Positions 52,649 to 62,093 are shown, counted from the first letter of the stretch. The stretch is 64,000 nucleotides of DNA from Nitrospirota bacterium (GCA_040755395.1 JBFMAX010000006.1:1-64000), one strand, 5' to 3'. Translations and numbers: made by a program. Notes: generated from the letters alone by a model not told the origin.

Positions 52649-53893
52649 TCACAATCGGCAGGTGTTCTGCTCGACCCCGCCGGCGACTGCATCTCCCGGC
52701 ACGGTGGCGAGAATCTTGTAGTGGCCCAGTCCCAGCTCTTTTCCGTAGGCTTCGCCCACCAGGACATCTTGCACGTGCTGATGGTCCCAGGCCCGGAAGT
52801 AGGAGCGGCCTTCCTTGAGCCCGTCGAACTCGTGGCCCTCCAAGGCCTTGATCACAGCCGCTGTCTCGGTCGTCCCGGCCCGCCGGACCGCTTCCAAGAT
52901 TTGCATCATCGCCGCGTAGCCGAGGTAACAGCGCGACGTCGGCGTATGGTTGTATTTGTCGATCACGCCTTGAATAAAGCGCTTCGAGCCCTCGGTATTG
53001 ATCTTCGGATCCCAGATCAACCCCCAAACGCCGGCATTGTTCGCATAGCCCAACGGTCGACCGATCTGCTCACCGCCGATCATCCCCCCGACGCCGATCT
53101 TCTCTCTTGCCAGTTCCAGTTTCGTGTAGGCTTTCAACGCACGAACGAGATCCCAGCCGTAGAGGTTCAGGATGACCGCACCCGGCTTGGCGTTCTTGGC
53201 TTCCGTCAGTGGACCGCTGAAATCGGTCGCACCAAAGGCCGTCGTGACCGACCCGACCACGTCGCCGCCGTGAGCCTTCAGCGCATCGGTCATGGCCTGG
53301 AGCGCCGCCTTGCCGTCCATCGTGTCGGCCGTGATCATGAACCACTTGTTGCCGTAAGCCTTGACGATATGAGGCGTCACCGCCTGGGCCATCATGCGGG
53401 CGTTCGGCATGAAGACGAACGTGTGTGAGTTACAGCGGGAGCCGGTCAAGTCCATGATGTGGGCGCCGGTGACCATGAAGAGCTTGTTTTCCTTCTTGGC
53501 GAGTTCCGACACGGCGAGCGCCACATCGCCGTTAAACGTGCCCATGAGGAAATCCACACGATCGTCTTTGATCAGTTTGGTGGCAGCCTTGATCGCCGTG
53601 TCCACGTTGGACGCGTCATCGGCCTCGATGAGGCCGACCGGACGGCCCAGTACCCCGCCCCGCTTGTTATAGAGGTCCAACGCCACCGTGGCCCCGTGCA
53701 CGTCGTGGATCGAGGATGTCTTATACGGGCTGGACAAGGGATCGATGATGCCGACTTTGATCGGCTCGGAAGCCGAGGCGATGTGCGTCCTGCCTGCGAA
53801 CCCAAAGATCTGTTCTGCCCAGTCGCCTATGACGAGCGCCCCGCCGGCCGCGGCGGAGAGTTGCAGAAAGCGTCGACGCGAGATCGTGCTCAT
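52649..53893 (-). CDS. ABC-type substrate-binding protein (branched-chain amino acid/urea type)
   Basis: A 414-residue type I periplasmic binding protein. The N-terminus carries a twin-arginine signal (SRRRFLQLSAAAGGALVIG). The mature fold starts IKVGIIDPLSSPYKTSSIHDVHGATVAL and includes GRPVGLIEADDASNVDTAIKAATKLI and RCNSHTFVFMPNARMMA. This matches the amide/urea/branched-chain (LivK-like) group. No permease or ATPase gene is adjacent, so it is an orphan binding protein or a sensor component. The start at 53893 follows AGGAGG and overlaps the PPOX gene stop (ATGA). Confidence 0.88.
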   Translation of the reverse strand: MSTISRRRFLQLSAAAGGALVIGDWAEQIFGFAGRTHIASASEPIKVGIIDPLSSPYKTSSIHDVHGATVALDLYNKRGGVLGRPVGLIEADDASNVDTAIKAATKLIKDDRVDFLMGTFNGDVALAVSELAKKENKLFMVTGAHIMDLTGSRCNSHTFVFMPNARMMAQAVTPHIVKAYGNKWFMITADTMDGKAALQAMTDALKAHGGDVVGSVTTAFGATDFSGPLTEAKNAKPGAVILNLYGWDLVRALKAYTKLELAREKIGVGGMIGGEQIGRPLGYANNAGVWGLIWDPKINTEGSKRFIQGVIDKYNHTPTSRCYLGYAAMMQILEAVRRAGTTETAAVIKALEGHEFDGLKEGRSYFRAWDHQHVQDVLVGEAYGKELGLGHYKILATVPGDAVAGGVEQNTCRL

Positions 53894-54873
53894 AGAGGTC
53901 CTCCTGATGGAATGAAAGCGCCGGGTGAGTCTATCACTGCCGTTGATCTTTTTCTCCACGTGCGCGCCGGCGCCGGCCTGGCGGGGTTGAAGGGAGAGGA
54001 GCCGAGAAATCGAACGCGCAAGCTGTGGGCGTCGACGGTTTCAATCGTGTGCTCGATTCGGAATTCCACGAGCCGCTCGGCACCCGGGTAAGCCTCCAGC
54101 TCCTCGCGTTCCCACCGGACTCGACCCTCACCGGTCAGTTGAAGCGTGCTCCCTCGATCGAAATCGACGAAAAGCAGCCCGCAACTCGGATTGCAGGTGA
54201 GGTTGCCAAGCGTCTGAAACATCCGGTTGCCCGGATAGTCCGGCCAGACGAGCGTTTTGTCGTCTAACACCCTGATGAATCCCGGATTGCCCCCTCGATG
54301 CGAGACGTCCGCGCCGCCCGCCTTGTGATAGCTGGCCACGAAGAAGGTATCGGCCTCCGCAATCCAGCGTTGCTGGGCATGAGTGAGCACCGGCCTGCGC
54401 GCGGCATGCGCGACCTGATCGGACACTCCAGCCGACAGTTCGAGACGGCGCGCTTGGATGTACTTCGGACAGTTCCCGTACACCTCTTCAGCCCGGATGA
54501 GGAGAGCCTCGTCTGCCTGGACAACCCGGCCGTTCAGCCGCATGCGTTTGCGGGTTTCGAACTCGATGGCGATAAGCCCGACAGGCGCCCCGATTCGCAG
54601 GTTCTTGTGCAAAGGATCGCCAGCGGCCGGCGTAGCCTGAATGCGCAGCGTCGTGTCGTCCGGCACGTCCAGGAACCCCGGTCTGCCGGTCAGCAACGAA
54701 GCCCACACCCGCCCGGCCTCATCGACCGATCCGACGACGAGCACGGGCAGACCGGCTAAAAACTCGGCGGCCGCTGACGGAATGGTCCGGCGAATCATGT
54801 TGCCAACCCGACAGGCCTCGGAATCAACTCCGGCTCGAACTTGCACCTCCCGCTCGCCGTCATGGTACGCCAT
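53890..54873 (-). CDS. pyridoxamine 5'-phosphate oxidase-family flavin-binding protein
   Basis: A 327-residue protein with two PPOX-like halves. Near the N-terminus is FLAGLPVLVVGSVDEAGRVWASLLTGRPGFL; in the C-terminal half are TFFVASYHKAGGADVSHRGGNPGFIRVLDD and MFQTLGNLTCNPSCGLLFVDFDRG. The latter is typical of FMN-binding PPOX proteins. Start is set at 54873 (MAYHDGERE) with GGAG upstream; the frame to 55044 overlaps the VOC gene. Middle gene of a leftward VOC-PPOX-binding-protein operon. Its redox substrate is unknown. Confidence 0.85.
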   Translation of the reverse strand: MAYHDGEREVQVRAGVDSEACRVGNMIRRTIPSAAAEFLAGLPVLVVGSVDEAGRVWASLLTGRPGFLDVPDDTTLRIQATPAAGDPLHKNLRIGAPVGLIAIEFETRKRMRLNGRVVQADEALLIRAEEVYGNCPKYIQARRLELSAGVSDQVAHAARRPVLTHAQQRWIAEADTFFVASYHKAGGADVSHRGGNPGFIRVLDDKTLVWPDYPGNRMFQTLGNLTCNPSCGLLFVDFDRGSTLQLTGEGRVRWEREELEAYPGAERLVEFRIEHTIETVDAHSLRVRFLGSSPFNPARPAPARTWRKRSTAVIDSPGAFIPSGGPL

Positions 54874-54901
54874 GGCTCCGATCCCGCCTTTCGCTGGCGC
54901 C

Positions 54902-55378
54902 TCAAAAGAACCCGCAGGAGGGCACTCCCGGCACCGGTATAGGGTGGTCTCCTCCGCCCGACGGACAGTAGATCTCCAGACGAGTCCCGTCAGGATCCTC
55001 AAAAAATACGCCAGTAGCAGGCGAACCCTCCGCCTGCCGGACAATACCGTCGTAATGAAAAGGAACCTTCAGCGCCCGCAGTCGCCGTTCAGCTTCTCTG
55101 ACCTGCGCGATGTCGGCGACCTGAAACGCAAGATGATGCAGCCCCGGTTTGCGTCGTTCGAAACGGCCTTCGCTTTGCTCCCACAGCGTGAGCTGCAATT
55201 CGCGGCCGTCGCCGAGGAAGAGAAATTTCCTGCCCCCCTCGCGCGATTCTCCCATCACCCGAAATCCAAAGACCTGTCGATAGAACGCTCCCGCGCGGGC
55301 GAGGTCGCTCACGTTGAGGCCGACGTGCCCGGTTTGCAGTTTCTCCAAGAGCTGACCGCCCATTGCCTGCATCCGCAT
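54902..55378 (-). CDS. VOC-family (glyoxalase/dioxygenase-fold) protein
   Basis: A 158-residue metalloenzyme-like protein: metal ligands His in TGHVGLNVSD, His in LHHLAFQVAD and Glu in GTRLEIYCP, with the paired beta-alpha-beta repeats of the fold (AGAFYRQVFGFRVMGE). It could be a glyoxalase, an extradiol-type dioxygenase or a resistance protein. The start at 55378 follows AGGAGG. First gene of the three-gene operon, transcribed from the promoter at 55436-55464. Confidence 0.85.
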   Translation of the reverse strand: MRMQAMGGQLLEKLQTGHVGLNVSDLARAGAFYRQVFGFRVMGESREGGRKFLFLGDGRELQLTLWEQSEGRFERRKPGLHHLAFQVADIAQVREAERRLRALKVPFHYDGIVRQAEGSPATGVFFEDPDGTRLEIYCPSGGGDHPIPVPGVPSCGFF

Positions 55379-55429
55379 GGCCAACCTCCTTTCGCTTCCC
55401 TGGAGCGGGATAACCATCGAACATATATT

Positions 55430-55464
55430 TTGACAGTTATACCTGGGAAAGGCTAACCTGTCAA
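55430..55464. promoter_or_regulatory. divergent promoter with inverted-repeat operator
   Basis: TTGACAGTTA on the left faces TAACCTGTCAA on the right, an inverted repeat with one base of asymmetry. On the minus strand TTGACA (55464-55459), 17 bases, TATAAC (55441-55436) is a near-consensus promoter for the VOC operon. The plus-strand TTGACA at 55430-55435 could start the CGNR regulator, though its -10 (TAACCT) is poor. Dyad symmetry over both promoters suggests an operator for the divergent regulator. Confidence 0.65.
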
Positions 55465-55504
55465 GTGCAGCGTAGACGGTGCGAGGCCGAACAAGGTCAC
55501 GGTG

Positions 55505-56119
55505 ATGCAGGGCAGGATGACCAGCAAGTTCCTGTTCGTGGGCAATCATCCCTGCTTGGATTTCATCAACACGCAGGTCATGCAGGCCGGCCGGCCGGTG
55601 GATCTTCTGGAACGCCCTTCCGATTTGCTGGCGTGGCTCGAAGAAGCGAGACTGATGGACCGCGCGTCGAGCGCAGGGTCGCCGACGGCGCGCGCGGAAG
55701 ATCAGTCCGGCGACCGCCTGCTCGACCGGGTCAAGGCCTTCCGCGCGGTCCTGCGCGAGATGGTCGAACGTATCGTGTCGGGCAGGCCTGCGCCCGCGTC
55801 AGCGGTGGAGGCGATCAACCGGTTGCTCACCGGCCGGACCGGTCATTTCCAGTTGGTCCGGACCGGGCGCAGGTATGACCTCCAATTTAGGACCGCTGCC
55901 GATCGCGCGACAGGAGTGTTGGGGGTCCTCGCCGAAGCCGCCGCGGACTTGCTCAGCCGGGCGGATCTGTCGCTGGTGAAGAAATGTCAGAATCCGGCGT
56001 GCATCCTCTATTTTTACGACACCACGAAGAATCACGCCCGCCACTGGTGCAGCATGCGGCTGTGCGGCAATCGGATGAAAGTGGCCGCCTATTACAGGCG
56101 CATGCATTCCACTCGGTGA
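55505..56119 (+). CDS. CGNR zinc-finger transcriptional regulator (ABATE-domain)
   Basis: A 204-residue protein. The N-terminal ABATE/DUF1470 domain begins FVGNHPCLDFINTQVM. The C-terminal CGNR zinc finger has CQNPACILYFYDTTKNHARHWC then RLCGNRMKVAAYYRR, complete with the diagnostic CGNR. Such proteins are predicted stress-related transcription regulators. It is divergent from the VOC-PPOX-binding-protein operon with a symmetrical operator between, so it probably controls that operon. Start is ATG 55505; ATG 55517 is an alternative. Confidence 0.88.
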   Translation: MQGRMTSKFLFVGNHPCLDFINTQVMQAGRPVDLLERPSDLLAWLEEARLMDRASSAGSPTARAEDQSGDRLLDRVKAFRAVLREMVERIVSGRPAPASAVEAINRLLTGRTGHFQLVRTGRRYDLQFRTAADRATGVLGVLAEAAADLLSRADLSLVKKCQNPACILYFYDTTKNHARHWCSMRLCGNRMKVAAYYRRMHSTR

Positions 56120-56183
56120 CACATCATGAAGGTGGGGAGGATCCGCGAGCGGGACCGGGGAGGAAAGGCGCTAGAAACGGCGA

Positions 56184-56217
56184 CAGGCCGCAAGTCGAGG
56201 ATCGGACTTGCGGCCTG
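56184..56217. terminator. bidirectional terminator-like hairpin
   Basis: A perfect 13-base stem, CAGGCCGCAAGTC with GACTTGCGGCCTG, and 8-base loop, between the convergent CGNR and HEAT-repeat genes. T-runs are short on both sides. Confidence 0.6.
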
Positions 56218-56246
56218 CCCCTCCGGCTTCTCCGCACTGCAGGCGC

Positions 56247-57317
56247 TTAGCTGTACTGATCTTCCGTGTAGACCTGTTTAATGGCCCAGAATACCGCTTC
56301 CTTGAGCTTCTTGATCAAGGGATCCGGGGGATCATTCCGAATCTTCTGGAGCTTTCGGTCGAGCGCGAACAGCGGCTGTACCGACCGCCGGTCCGGCACC
56401 CGCCCCAGCGCCCAGGCGATCTCCGTCTGCACGGTCACGTCGATCCCCGGCGCATCCAGCATTTCGAGAAGCGGGGGCACCACGGAATTGTCGCCGTACA
56501 GGTTCCCGACATCGCCCAAGCCTTTCGCCGCCGCAGCCTGGAGCTCCGGTTGCTTGGAATTTTTCAGAATATCGATCAAGAGCGGGATGCCGTCTCTGCC
56601 GACATTGCCCAAGGCCACGGCCGCCTGCTTGGCCAAGTCTTTGTCCTTGAGCGCCTCCTTGAGTTTGGGCAGCGCCTCGTCCGCCTGCATCTCGCCGAGG
56701 ACCGAAATCACTTTCAGCCTTCGCAACTGATTCGTGCCCTTGTCGTCTAGCAGCTTAATGAGTCGATCCGGCTGCCCCCATTCCGCTGTGACGAGGACCG
56801 GGAAATCGTACTGCTCCAGCCGCTCCTTGAGCTTGGCCATCGCAAACGCACCGGGGTCTCCACCGTTTGCCGCCTGCACCGCGTCGTCAAAGTCCGTTCG
56901 TACTTCCTTCTGCCACTTGATCTTCATACCGCCCAGCACATACGTCAATTGGCAGGCCGGCCCCTTCCACAGCCGAGAGGGAGCATCGGGGAGATCGTTG
57001 TCTCCTCCGGCCGCTGTCGTGCCTTCCCACGTCTTCCGCTGCTCGCACTTGACCTTGAAGACGACGTCGTGGGGCTTCGCGCCGTCACGGACGACCGTAT
57101 AGCCGAGTTCGCTCATGCGACGCGTGACGACTTCCGCGATCGGCCCGGCGTCGACTGCGCCTTTGTCCGTGAGGGCGATGGCTTCCACTAGGACTGTCTG
57201 AATCTTGGCCAGTTGGGCCTTTTGTTCGGGGCTGAAATAATCTCGATACGCCCAGCTCGTCTCCGCTGACGCCACCGCAGCGAACAAGACTGTTCCAATA
57301 ATAACCCATCGTTTCAT
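56247..57317 (-). CDS. periplasmic HEAT-repeat protein
   Basis: A 356-residue protein with a signal peptide (MKRWVIIGTVLFAAVASAETSWA). A roughly 150-residue region of unknown fold follows (EQRKTWEGTTAAGG...QLTYVLGGMKIKWQKEV). The C-terminal half contains HEAT-like repeats: LRRLKVISVLGEMQADEALPKL, LAKQAAVALGNVGRDGIPLLIDIL, LQAAAAKGLGDVG and TEIAWALGRVPDRRSVQPL. A protein-binding scaffold is expected. The start at 57317 follows GGAAGGAGG; 66 further upstream codons are rejected. Confidence 0.82.
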   Translation of the reverse strand: MKRWVIIGTVLFAAVASAETSWAYRDYFSPEQKAQLAKIQTVLVEAIALTDKGAVDAGPIAEVVTRRMSELGYTVVRDGAKPHDVVFKVKCEQRKTWEGTTAAGGDNDLPDAPSRLWKGPACQLTYVLGGMKIKWQKEVRTDFDDAVQAANGGDPGAFAMAKLKERLEQYDFPVLVTAEWGQPDRLIKLLDDKGTNQLRRLKVISVLGEMQADEALPKLKEALKDKDLAKQAAVALGNVGRDGIPLLIDILKNSKQPELQAAAAKGLGDVGNLYGDNSVVPPLLEMLDAPGIDVTVQTEIAWALGRVPDRRSVQPLFALDRKLQKIRNDPPDPLIKKLKEAVFWAIKQVYTEDQYS

Positions 57318-57684
57318 CTGGCACCTCCTTCCGGTGCGCTTCCCGAGAGACCTCGCATGCCGCGCGACGGTCAAGGCTTCCGAGTCTGTGTCAAGGAAGA
57401 AAAACCCGATCAACCGGCGAGAACGTTGGGAGTTGAACACCGAGACGCCACCGGCCAAGTCCGTGAAGATCCGGAAACCTTCCCGAGTGTTTCGATGGAT
57501 TATTATACCGCCCAACCCACCCTTGCGCTACCTCCTCTCGCCGGGAGACTCCGACCAGGCCGCGAGGCTTGTCCGGACTCGCCTTGGGTCCGTTGAGCGG
57601 AAGCGCGGTCGTCGCCCCCGTGTCGCAGAATCGATCGTAGCCGTCAAGGAGCCCGAAGCCGCCCGTCGCCTCGGACAATCATGG
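57318..57684. other. intergenic stretch, no gene seen
   Basis: The region between the HEAT-repeat gene and the tRNA-Leu promoter. A 194-codon rightward frame starting at 57334 runs through it but then also through tRNA-Leu, and its composition is unlike a real protein. I see no gene. Confidence 0.5.
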
Positions 57685-57714
57685 TTGACACTGGCGCGCG
57701 ACGGGCTGTACAAG
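57685..57714 (+). promoter_or_regulatory. possible promoter of tRNA-Leu
   Basis: TTGACA, 18 bases, TACAAG, about 70 bases before the mature tRNA-Leu 5' end. A perfect -35 and fair -10; the long leader would be removed by RNase P. Confidence 0.4.
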
Positions 57715-57784
57715 AGAGCCGTAGCGAGGCGGCCGAACGGCGCGCGCAACGCGGTGATTGCGCTTCCGCTACAGGTCGGCAGGG

Positions 57785-57867
57785 GCGAGAGTGGCGGAAC
57801 TGGCAGACGCGCGAGACTTAGGATCTCGTGGGCAACCGTGGGGGTTCAAGTCCCCCCTCTCGCACCA
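57785..57867 (+). tRNA. tRNA-Leu (TAG)
   Basis: An 83-base class II tRNA. Acceptor GCGAGAG pairs with CTCTCGC and CCA is encoded. The anticodon loop CTTAGGA, closed by CGAGA/TCTCG, gives anticodon TAG (leucine, CUA/CUG codons). There is a short variable arm TGGGCAACCGTG and T-arm GGTTCAAGTCC. It lies 110 bases before tig, a common position for a tRNA-Leu. Confidence 0.96.
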
Positions 57868-57976
57868 ACAATCTCGCGAACCGATCCGCAACCCTCAAAA
57901 CCCGAACTGACACGCTAAGTTCCCGACAGAAAGCGGATGCTGCTGGGGTCGGGTTGTCGGCTGGAGTCCATGACAC

Positions 57977-59302
57977 ATGAAGATGGAAGTCACCGAACTC
58001 GGACCGATGAAACGGGCGCTCAAGATCGAAGTGCCGGCCGAGGAAGTCAAGCAGCGATTTGTTGAAGCGTACAATGAACTGAACCGCCAGGTCCAAATTC
58101 CCGGCTTTCGTCCGGGCAAAGCCCCCCTGGCGTTGCTGGAAAAGCGCTACGCGAAGACGGTGGAGGAAGACGTCGTCCGGAGACTTGTACCGGATTACTA
58201 TGATCGAGCCATCCGGCAGGCCGGTATCGTCCCTATCCTGGTCGAAATTCCGCCGTTGGAGCGGGTGAAGATCAAGAAAGACGCCGCCTTCACCTTTACG
58301 GCGACCGTCGAGATCAAGCCCAAGATCGAACTGCGGGACTACAAGGCGCCTAATCCCATCTCGCTCAAACCCGATAAACGGACGGTCACCGACGAACAAA
58401 TCGATCGAGCGATCGAGGTCCTCCGAGAGCAACATGCCAGGCTGGACGCCGCGCCGGCGGGAATCCCGCTCAGCGAAGGGGATTATGCGATCCTCGACGT
58501 CGAAGGGTTTCTTGACCTCGCGTCCCTCGAAGGGACCAAGAAAGAAGGTCTGCTCCATAAGGTCGGGTCGAGGACCCCGATCCTCGGCGTTGAGATCGAC
58601 CCGCATCTCCTCGGCAAAAAAGAGGGAGAGTTGGTGGAGATCTCCCAACCGTATCCTCCGACCCATCCCGATCCCCGGGTGGCAGGAAAGACGGTGGTCT
58701 TCCGCCTGAAGATCCGCTCGATTAAACAGAAAAAGCTCCCGCCGGTCGATGACGAATTCGCCAAGGACTGCGGTCCTTACAATTCGTTGCAGGAACTCAG
58801 GGACAGACTCCGCGGCGAATTGGAAAAGGCGCTGAAGAAAGACATCGAGGAAACGTACAAAGACACGATCCTGAAGCGCCTGGCGGAAACTCATCACTTT
58901 GAACTGCCCGAGACGCTTGTGGAACGGGAGCTGTCGGCCATGCTCCGGCAGCACCTGCAGGCACGCCGCCGGCAACGAGGGGCGGGAGCTGGCCAGGATG
59001 AACCCGCGATCCGCGGGGAGGAACTCAACAAATTCCGCGAGGAGAACCGCCCAGAAGCCCAACGCCGGGTCAAGATCGGCTTGATCTTGGAAGCGATCGC
59101 AGAAAAAGAAGGGCTGACCGTTGAAGAGGAGGATATCAACGCGGAAATCGCCCGGTTGGCCGGGGAACTCAAGCTGTCGGCGGATGAACTCCGGCGGTTG
59201 ATCCTTGCGGGCGGACAAGAGTCGGTGGACGAATTGAAGGCCCGCATCTTGGCGGACAAAGCCCTCGATTTCGTCTATCGCCATTCGGTGATTCAGGGAT
59301 GA
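57977..59302 (+). CDS. tig: trigger factor, ribosome-associated chaperone
   Basis: A 441-residue chaperone and peptidyl-prolyl isomerase. The N-terminal ribosome-binding domain ends in the signature IPGFRPGKAPL. The middle FKBP-like PPIase domain is around residues 150-240 (GDYAILDVEGFLDL...VVFRLKIRSI). The C-terminal helical arms follow. A basic, Gln/Arg-rich insert (RRQRGAGAGQDE) sits in the C-terminal domain. First of tig-clpP-clpX, an order found across bacteria. Confidence 0.95.
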   Translation: MKMEVTELGPMKRALKIEVPAEEVKQRFVEAYNELNRQVQIPGFRPGKAPLALLEKRYAKTVEEDVVRRLVPDYYDRAIRQAGIVPILVEIPPLERVKIKKDAAFTFTATVEIKPKIELRDYKAPNPISLKPDKRTVTDEQIDRAIEVLREQHARLDAAPAGIPLSEGDYAILDVEGFLDLASLEGTKKEGLLHKVGSRTPILGVEIDPHLLGKKEGELVEISQPYPPTHPDPRVAGKTVVFRLKIRSIKQKKLPPVDDEFAKDCGPYNSLQELRDRLRGELEKALKKDIEETYKDTILKRLAETHHFELPETLVERELSAMLRQHLQARRRQRGAGAGQDEPAIRGEELNKFREENRPEAQRRVKIGLILEAIAEKEGLTVEEEDINAEIARLAGELKLSADELRRLILAGGQESVDELKARILADKALDFVYRHSVIQG

Positions 59303-59400
59303 CCGTCATCCGCTCCTTCCGTCTCACCACATCCTGAGCACGCGCGGACACCAAATATGGTAGACTACCGACGACTTTCTAGCTGAAAGGATTGCACGGC

Positions 59401-60039
59401 ATGCTGGTTCCGATTGTCATCGAGCAAACGAATCGAGGCGAGCGCGCCTACGATATTTATTCGCGCCTTCTCAAAGACCGCATTATTTTCCTGGGAGCCC
59501 CGATCGACGACGTGTTCGCGAACCTCGTTATCGCTCAACTGCTGTTTCTGGAAGCCGAAGATCCGGAGAAGGACATCAACCTGTATATCAACTCCCCAGG
59601 CGGCAGCGTGACGGCCGGGCTGGGCATCTACGACACCATGCAATACGTGAAGCCGCCCATTACGACCATCTGTCTGGGCCAGGCAGCCAGCATGGGAGCC
59701 CTGCTGCTGGCCGCGGGTACGAAGGGCAAACGGTTCGCGTTGCCCAACGCGCGGGTGATGATCCACCAGCCGATGGGGGGGTTTCAGGGACAAGCGACCG
59801 AAATCGACATCCACGCCCGGGAAATTCTCAAGATTCGCGAGCGGCTGAATGACATTCTCGCCCGGCATACCGGCCAACCGCTGGAGAAGATTGCCCAGGA
59901 TACGGAACGCGATTACTTCATGTCCGGCGAAGAAGCCAAGAAGTACGGCATCATCGACGAGGTCATCACTCGTCCTCCGAAGATCGCCAAGGGGCTTGAA
60001 CAGAGCGAGTCGGGAAAGGACGGGGCGAAAGAGAAATAG
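59401..60039 (+). CDS. clpP: ATP-dependent Clp protease proteolytic subunit
   Basis: A 212-residue serine peptidase: catalytic Ser in [10 protein letters not shown], His in MIHQPMGG, and Asp in TERDYFMS. The [17 protein letters not shown] loop is present, and the C-terminal tail is a little longer and lysine-rich. Start ATG 59401 ([10 protein letters not shown]) follows AAAGGA; the TTG three codons earlier is unnecessary. Forms the degradation chamber loaded by ClpX, encoded next. Confidence 0.97.
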   Translation: MLVPIVIEQTNRGERAYDIYSRLLKDRIIFLGAPIDDVFANLVIAQLLFLEAEDPEKDINLYINSPGGSVTAGLGIYDTMQYVKPPITTICLGQAASMGALLLAAGTKGKRFALPNARVMIHQPMGGFQGQATEIDIHAREILKIRERLNDILARHTGQPLEKIAQDTERDYFMSGEEAKKYGIIDEVITRPPKIAKGLEQSESGKDGAKEK

Positions 60040-60055
60040 CTTCAGGGGGAGCGGT

Positions 60056-61306
60056 ATGCCGAAGCAGGAAAAGTTGGATCGGCACCTCCGGTGTTCATTC
60101 TGCGGCAAGAGCCGCGACGAAGTGCGCAAACTGATCGCCGGTCCCACGGTCTACATCTGCGACGAATGCGTCAACCTGTGCAACGACATCATCGCGGAGG
60201 ACTGGGAAGAAGCGAAGGAAGAGATCTCATCTAAGCTGAGGAAGCCGGCCGAGATCAAGCACCATCTCGACCAATACGTCATCGGTCAGGACCGCGCCAA
60301 GAAGATCCTCTCTGTAGCGGTCCACAATCACTACAAGCGCATCTCCTCCCGTGAAGTCGACGACGTCGAACTCCAGAAGGGCAACATCCTCATGGTCGGG
60401 CCGACCGGCACGGGCAAGACGCTGTTGGCTCAGACACTGGCGAAGTATTTGGATGTCCCCTTTACCCTCGCGGACGCGACGACGCTGACCGAAGCTGGGT
60501 ACGTAGGCGAGGACGTCGAGAACATCATCCTCAAGCTGCTGCAGGCCGCCGATTACGACGTCGAGCGGGCCGAGCGAGGAATCGTCTACATCGACGAGAT
60601 CGACAAGATCAGCCGCAAGAGCGACAGCCCCTCCATCACGCGGGACGTGTCCGGCGAGGGTGTTCAACAGGCCTTGCTCAAGCTCATCGAAGGAACGGTC
60701 GCCAATGTGCCTCCGCAGGGCGGCCGCAAGCACCCTCACCAGGAGTTCATCCAAGTCAACACGAGCAACATTCTCTTCATCTGCGGCGGCGCCTTCGTCG
60801 GGCTCGACTCGATCATCGAGCAGCGATTGAACCGCAAAGCCATGGGTTTCGGCGCGGAAGTCCGAAGCCGTTCCGACGCCCGTCTGGGAGAGCTGCTGGC
60901 TCAGGTTCAACCGGAGGACTTCCTGAAGTACGGCCTGATCCCGGAGTTCATCGGGCGCCTGCCGGTGGTGGCCACCCTTGAGGAACTCGATGAAAAGGCC
61001 TTGATCCGCATTTTGACCGAGCCGAGGAACGCCCTCACCAAACAGTACGAGAAGCTCCTCTCCTTCGAGAAAGTGAAACTGAAGTTCACGGAAGGAGCCC
61101 TCGGCGCGATCGCGCGCAAAGCCTACACGCAGAAAACCGGCGCCCGTGGCTTGCGCGCGATCCTGGAAGAGGTCATGCTGGACGTCATGTACGACGTCCC
61201 CTCCCAGAAACAGATCAAGGAAATTGTCATTACGGAAGAGGTCATCTCCGGGAAAAGCCAGCCGATCCGCCTCTACGAACAGGACAAAGAAATGAAGAGC
61301 GCCTAA
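60056..61306 (+). CDS. clpX: ATP-dependent Clp protease ATP-binding subunit ClpX
   Basis: A 416-residue AAA+ unfoldase. N-terminal C4 zinc-binding domain (CSFCGKS ... CDECVNLC), Walker [13 protein letters not shown], Walker [11 protein letters not shown], the ClpP-binding IGF-equivalent region near MGFGAEV, sensor 2 [12 protein letters not shown]. The long frame from 59849 overlaps clpP; the ATG at 60056 follows GGGGGAG. It recognises and unfolds substrates for ClpP. Confidence 0.97.
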   Translation: MPKQEKLDRHLRCSFCGKSRDEVRKLIAGPTVYICDECVNLCNDIIAEDWEEAKEEISSKLRKPAEIKHHLDQYVIGQDRAKKILSVAVHNHYKRISSREVDDVELQKGNILMVGPTGTGKTLLAQTLAKYLDVPFTLADATTLTEAGYVGEDVENIILKLLQAADYDVERAERGIVYIDEIDKISRKSDSPSITRDVSGEGVQQALLKLIEGTVANVPPQGGRKHPHQEFIQVNTSNILFICGGAFVGLDSIIEQRLNRKAMGFGAEVRSRSDARLGELLAQVQPEDFLKYGLIPEFIGRLPVVATLEELDEKALIRILTEPRNALTKQYEKLLSFEKVKLKFTEGALGAIARKAYTQKTGARGLRAILEEVMLDVMYDVPSQKQIKEIVITEEVISGKSQPIRLYEQDKEMKSA

Positions 61307-61326
61307 GCCGGGACCCGACGGCTTAG
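61303..61326 (+). terminator. possible clpX terminator
   Basis: CTAAGCCG, 8-base loop, CGGCTTAG starts at the clpX stop codon. The downstream CCGCGCCCAATTTT has only a short T-run at a distance, so it is a weak terminator at best. Confidence 0.4.
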
Positions 61327-61485
61327 CCGCGCCCAATTTTCGCCTCACCGGCCCCTCTCTCGGGTCGCGATCCCCCGATCATGGCCGGTTGAGGCTTCCT
61401 TCCACGCCGATCGGGCCCTTGCCTATTTTCTTCTCCCCGTTCTGTGCCGGCCTCGGCTGGGCCGCCGGCCGATTCACAGCTTCTA

Positions 61486-61514
61486 TTCGACATTTCCGAA
61501 CCCTGCGCTATACT
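61486..61514 (+). promoter_or_regulatory. promoter of the tandem PilZ-like genes
   Basis: TTCGAC, 17 bases, TATACT, 32 bases before the GTG start of the first PilZ-like gene. Good -10 and spacing. Confidence 0.55.
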
Positions 61515-61546
61515 AACCCTCAGGGAAAGTACCGCCGGGTGCGACC

Positions 61547-62065
61547 GTGAAACTGCCTGTCAGTTCCAGCAATCGACACAAAGGCAAGACTCTGGATTTG
61601 GATCCCGCGCGTGAGGTGATCACGCTGCTGGGAATCGGCGGCGAGCCGCTGGGCAGTCTCTCTTGGGACTTCATCATCGACCAGATTTTGGCCTATCGCA
61701 AACCCCAGAGCGCGAAGGACGCGCGAAGTGAGCCGAGGGTGTCGTTGGCCGTCCGGGTGAAGTACAGCACTCCCGAAGGGCGTCATTTCGAAGGCCGAGC
61801 CGGAGGGATCGGAGGCGGAGGACTGTTCATCGAGAGCGAGGCGCCGCTGCCCGTGGGAACCAAGCTCGCGATGGAATTCTCCCTGCCGGAACGCTCCTCG
61901 GACTGGCTGGCGGCCAAAGGGGTCGTCGCATGGGTCTGCCCCAAAGCTGATCAGTATACCTTCTCTCCGGGCATGGGCGTGCGGTTCACCGATGTGTCGA
62001 ACGACACGCGGACCCGCATTCTGGAGCTCGTCAGATCGCTCCAGGCGGTCGGCCAGCCGACATGA
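61547..62065 (+). CDS. PilZ-like protein, tandem paralogue 1
   Basis: A 172-residue protein. The first 50 residues (DLDPAREVITLLGIGGEPLGSLSWDFIIDQIL) form a small beta-rich lead domain. A PilZ-like barrel follows, starting EPRVSLAVRVKYSTPEG with the glycine run GGIGGGGLFIESEAPLPVGTKLAMEF. The standard PilZ motif D/NxSxxG is replaced by GGIGGGG, so c-di-GMP binding may be lost or altered. GTG start. The next gene encodes a close paralogue, giving a clear tandem duplication. Confidence 0.8.
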   Translation: MKLPVSSSNRHKGKTLDLDPAREVITLLGIGGEPLGSLSWDFIIDQILAYRKPQSAKDARSEPRVSLAVRVKYSTPEGRHFEGRAGGIGGGGLFIESEAPLPVGTKLAMEFSLPERSSDWLAAKGVVAWVCPKADQYTFSPGMGVRFTDVSNDTRTRILELVRSLQAVGQPT

Positions 62066-62093
62066 CCGGTTCGATCCGGCAAGGGAATCGCGC

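Noticed and set aside
57334-57918. 194-codon rightward open frame
   Set aside because: It runs straight through tRNA-Leu and has Arg/Pro-rich composition typical of spurious frames; no domain.
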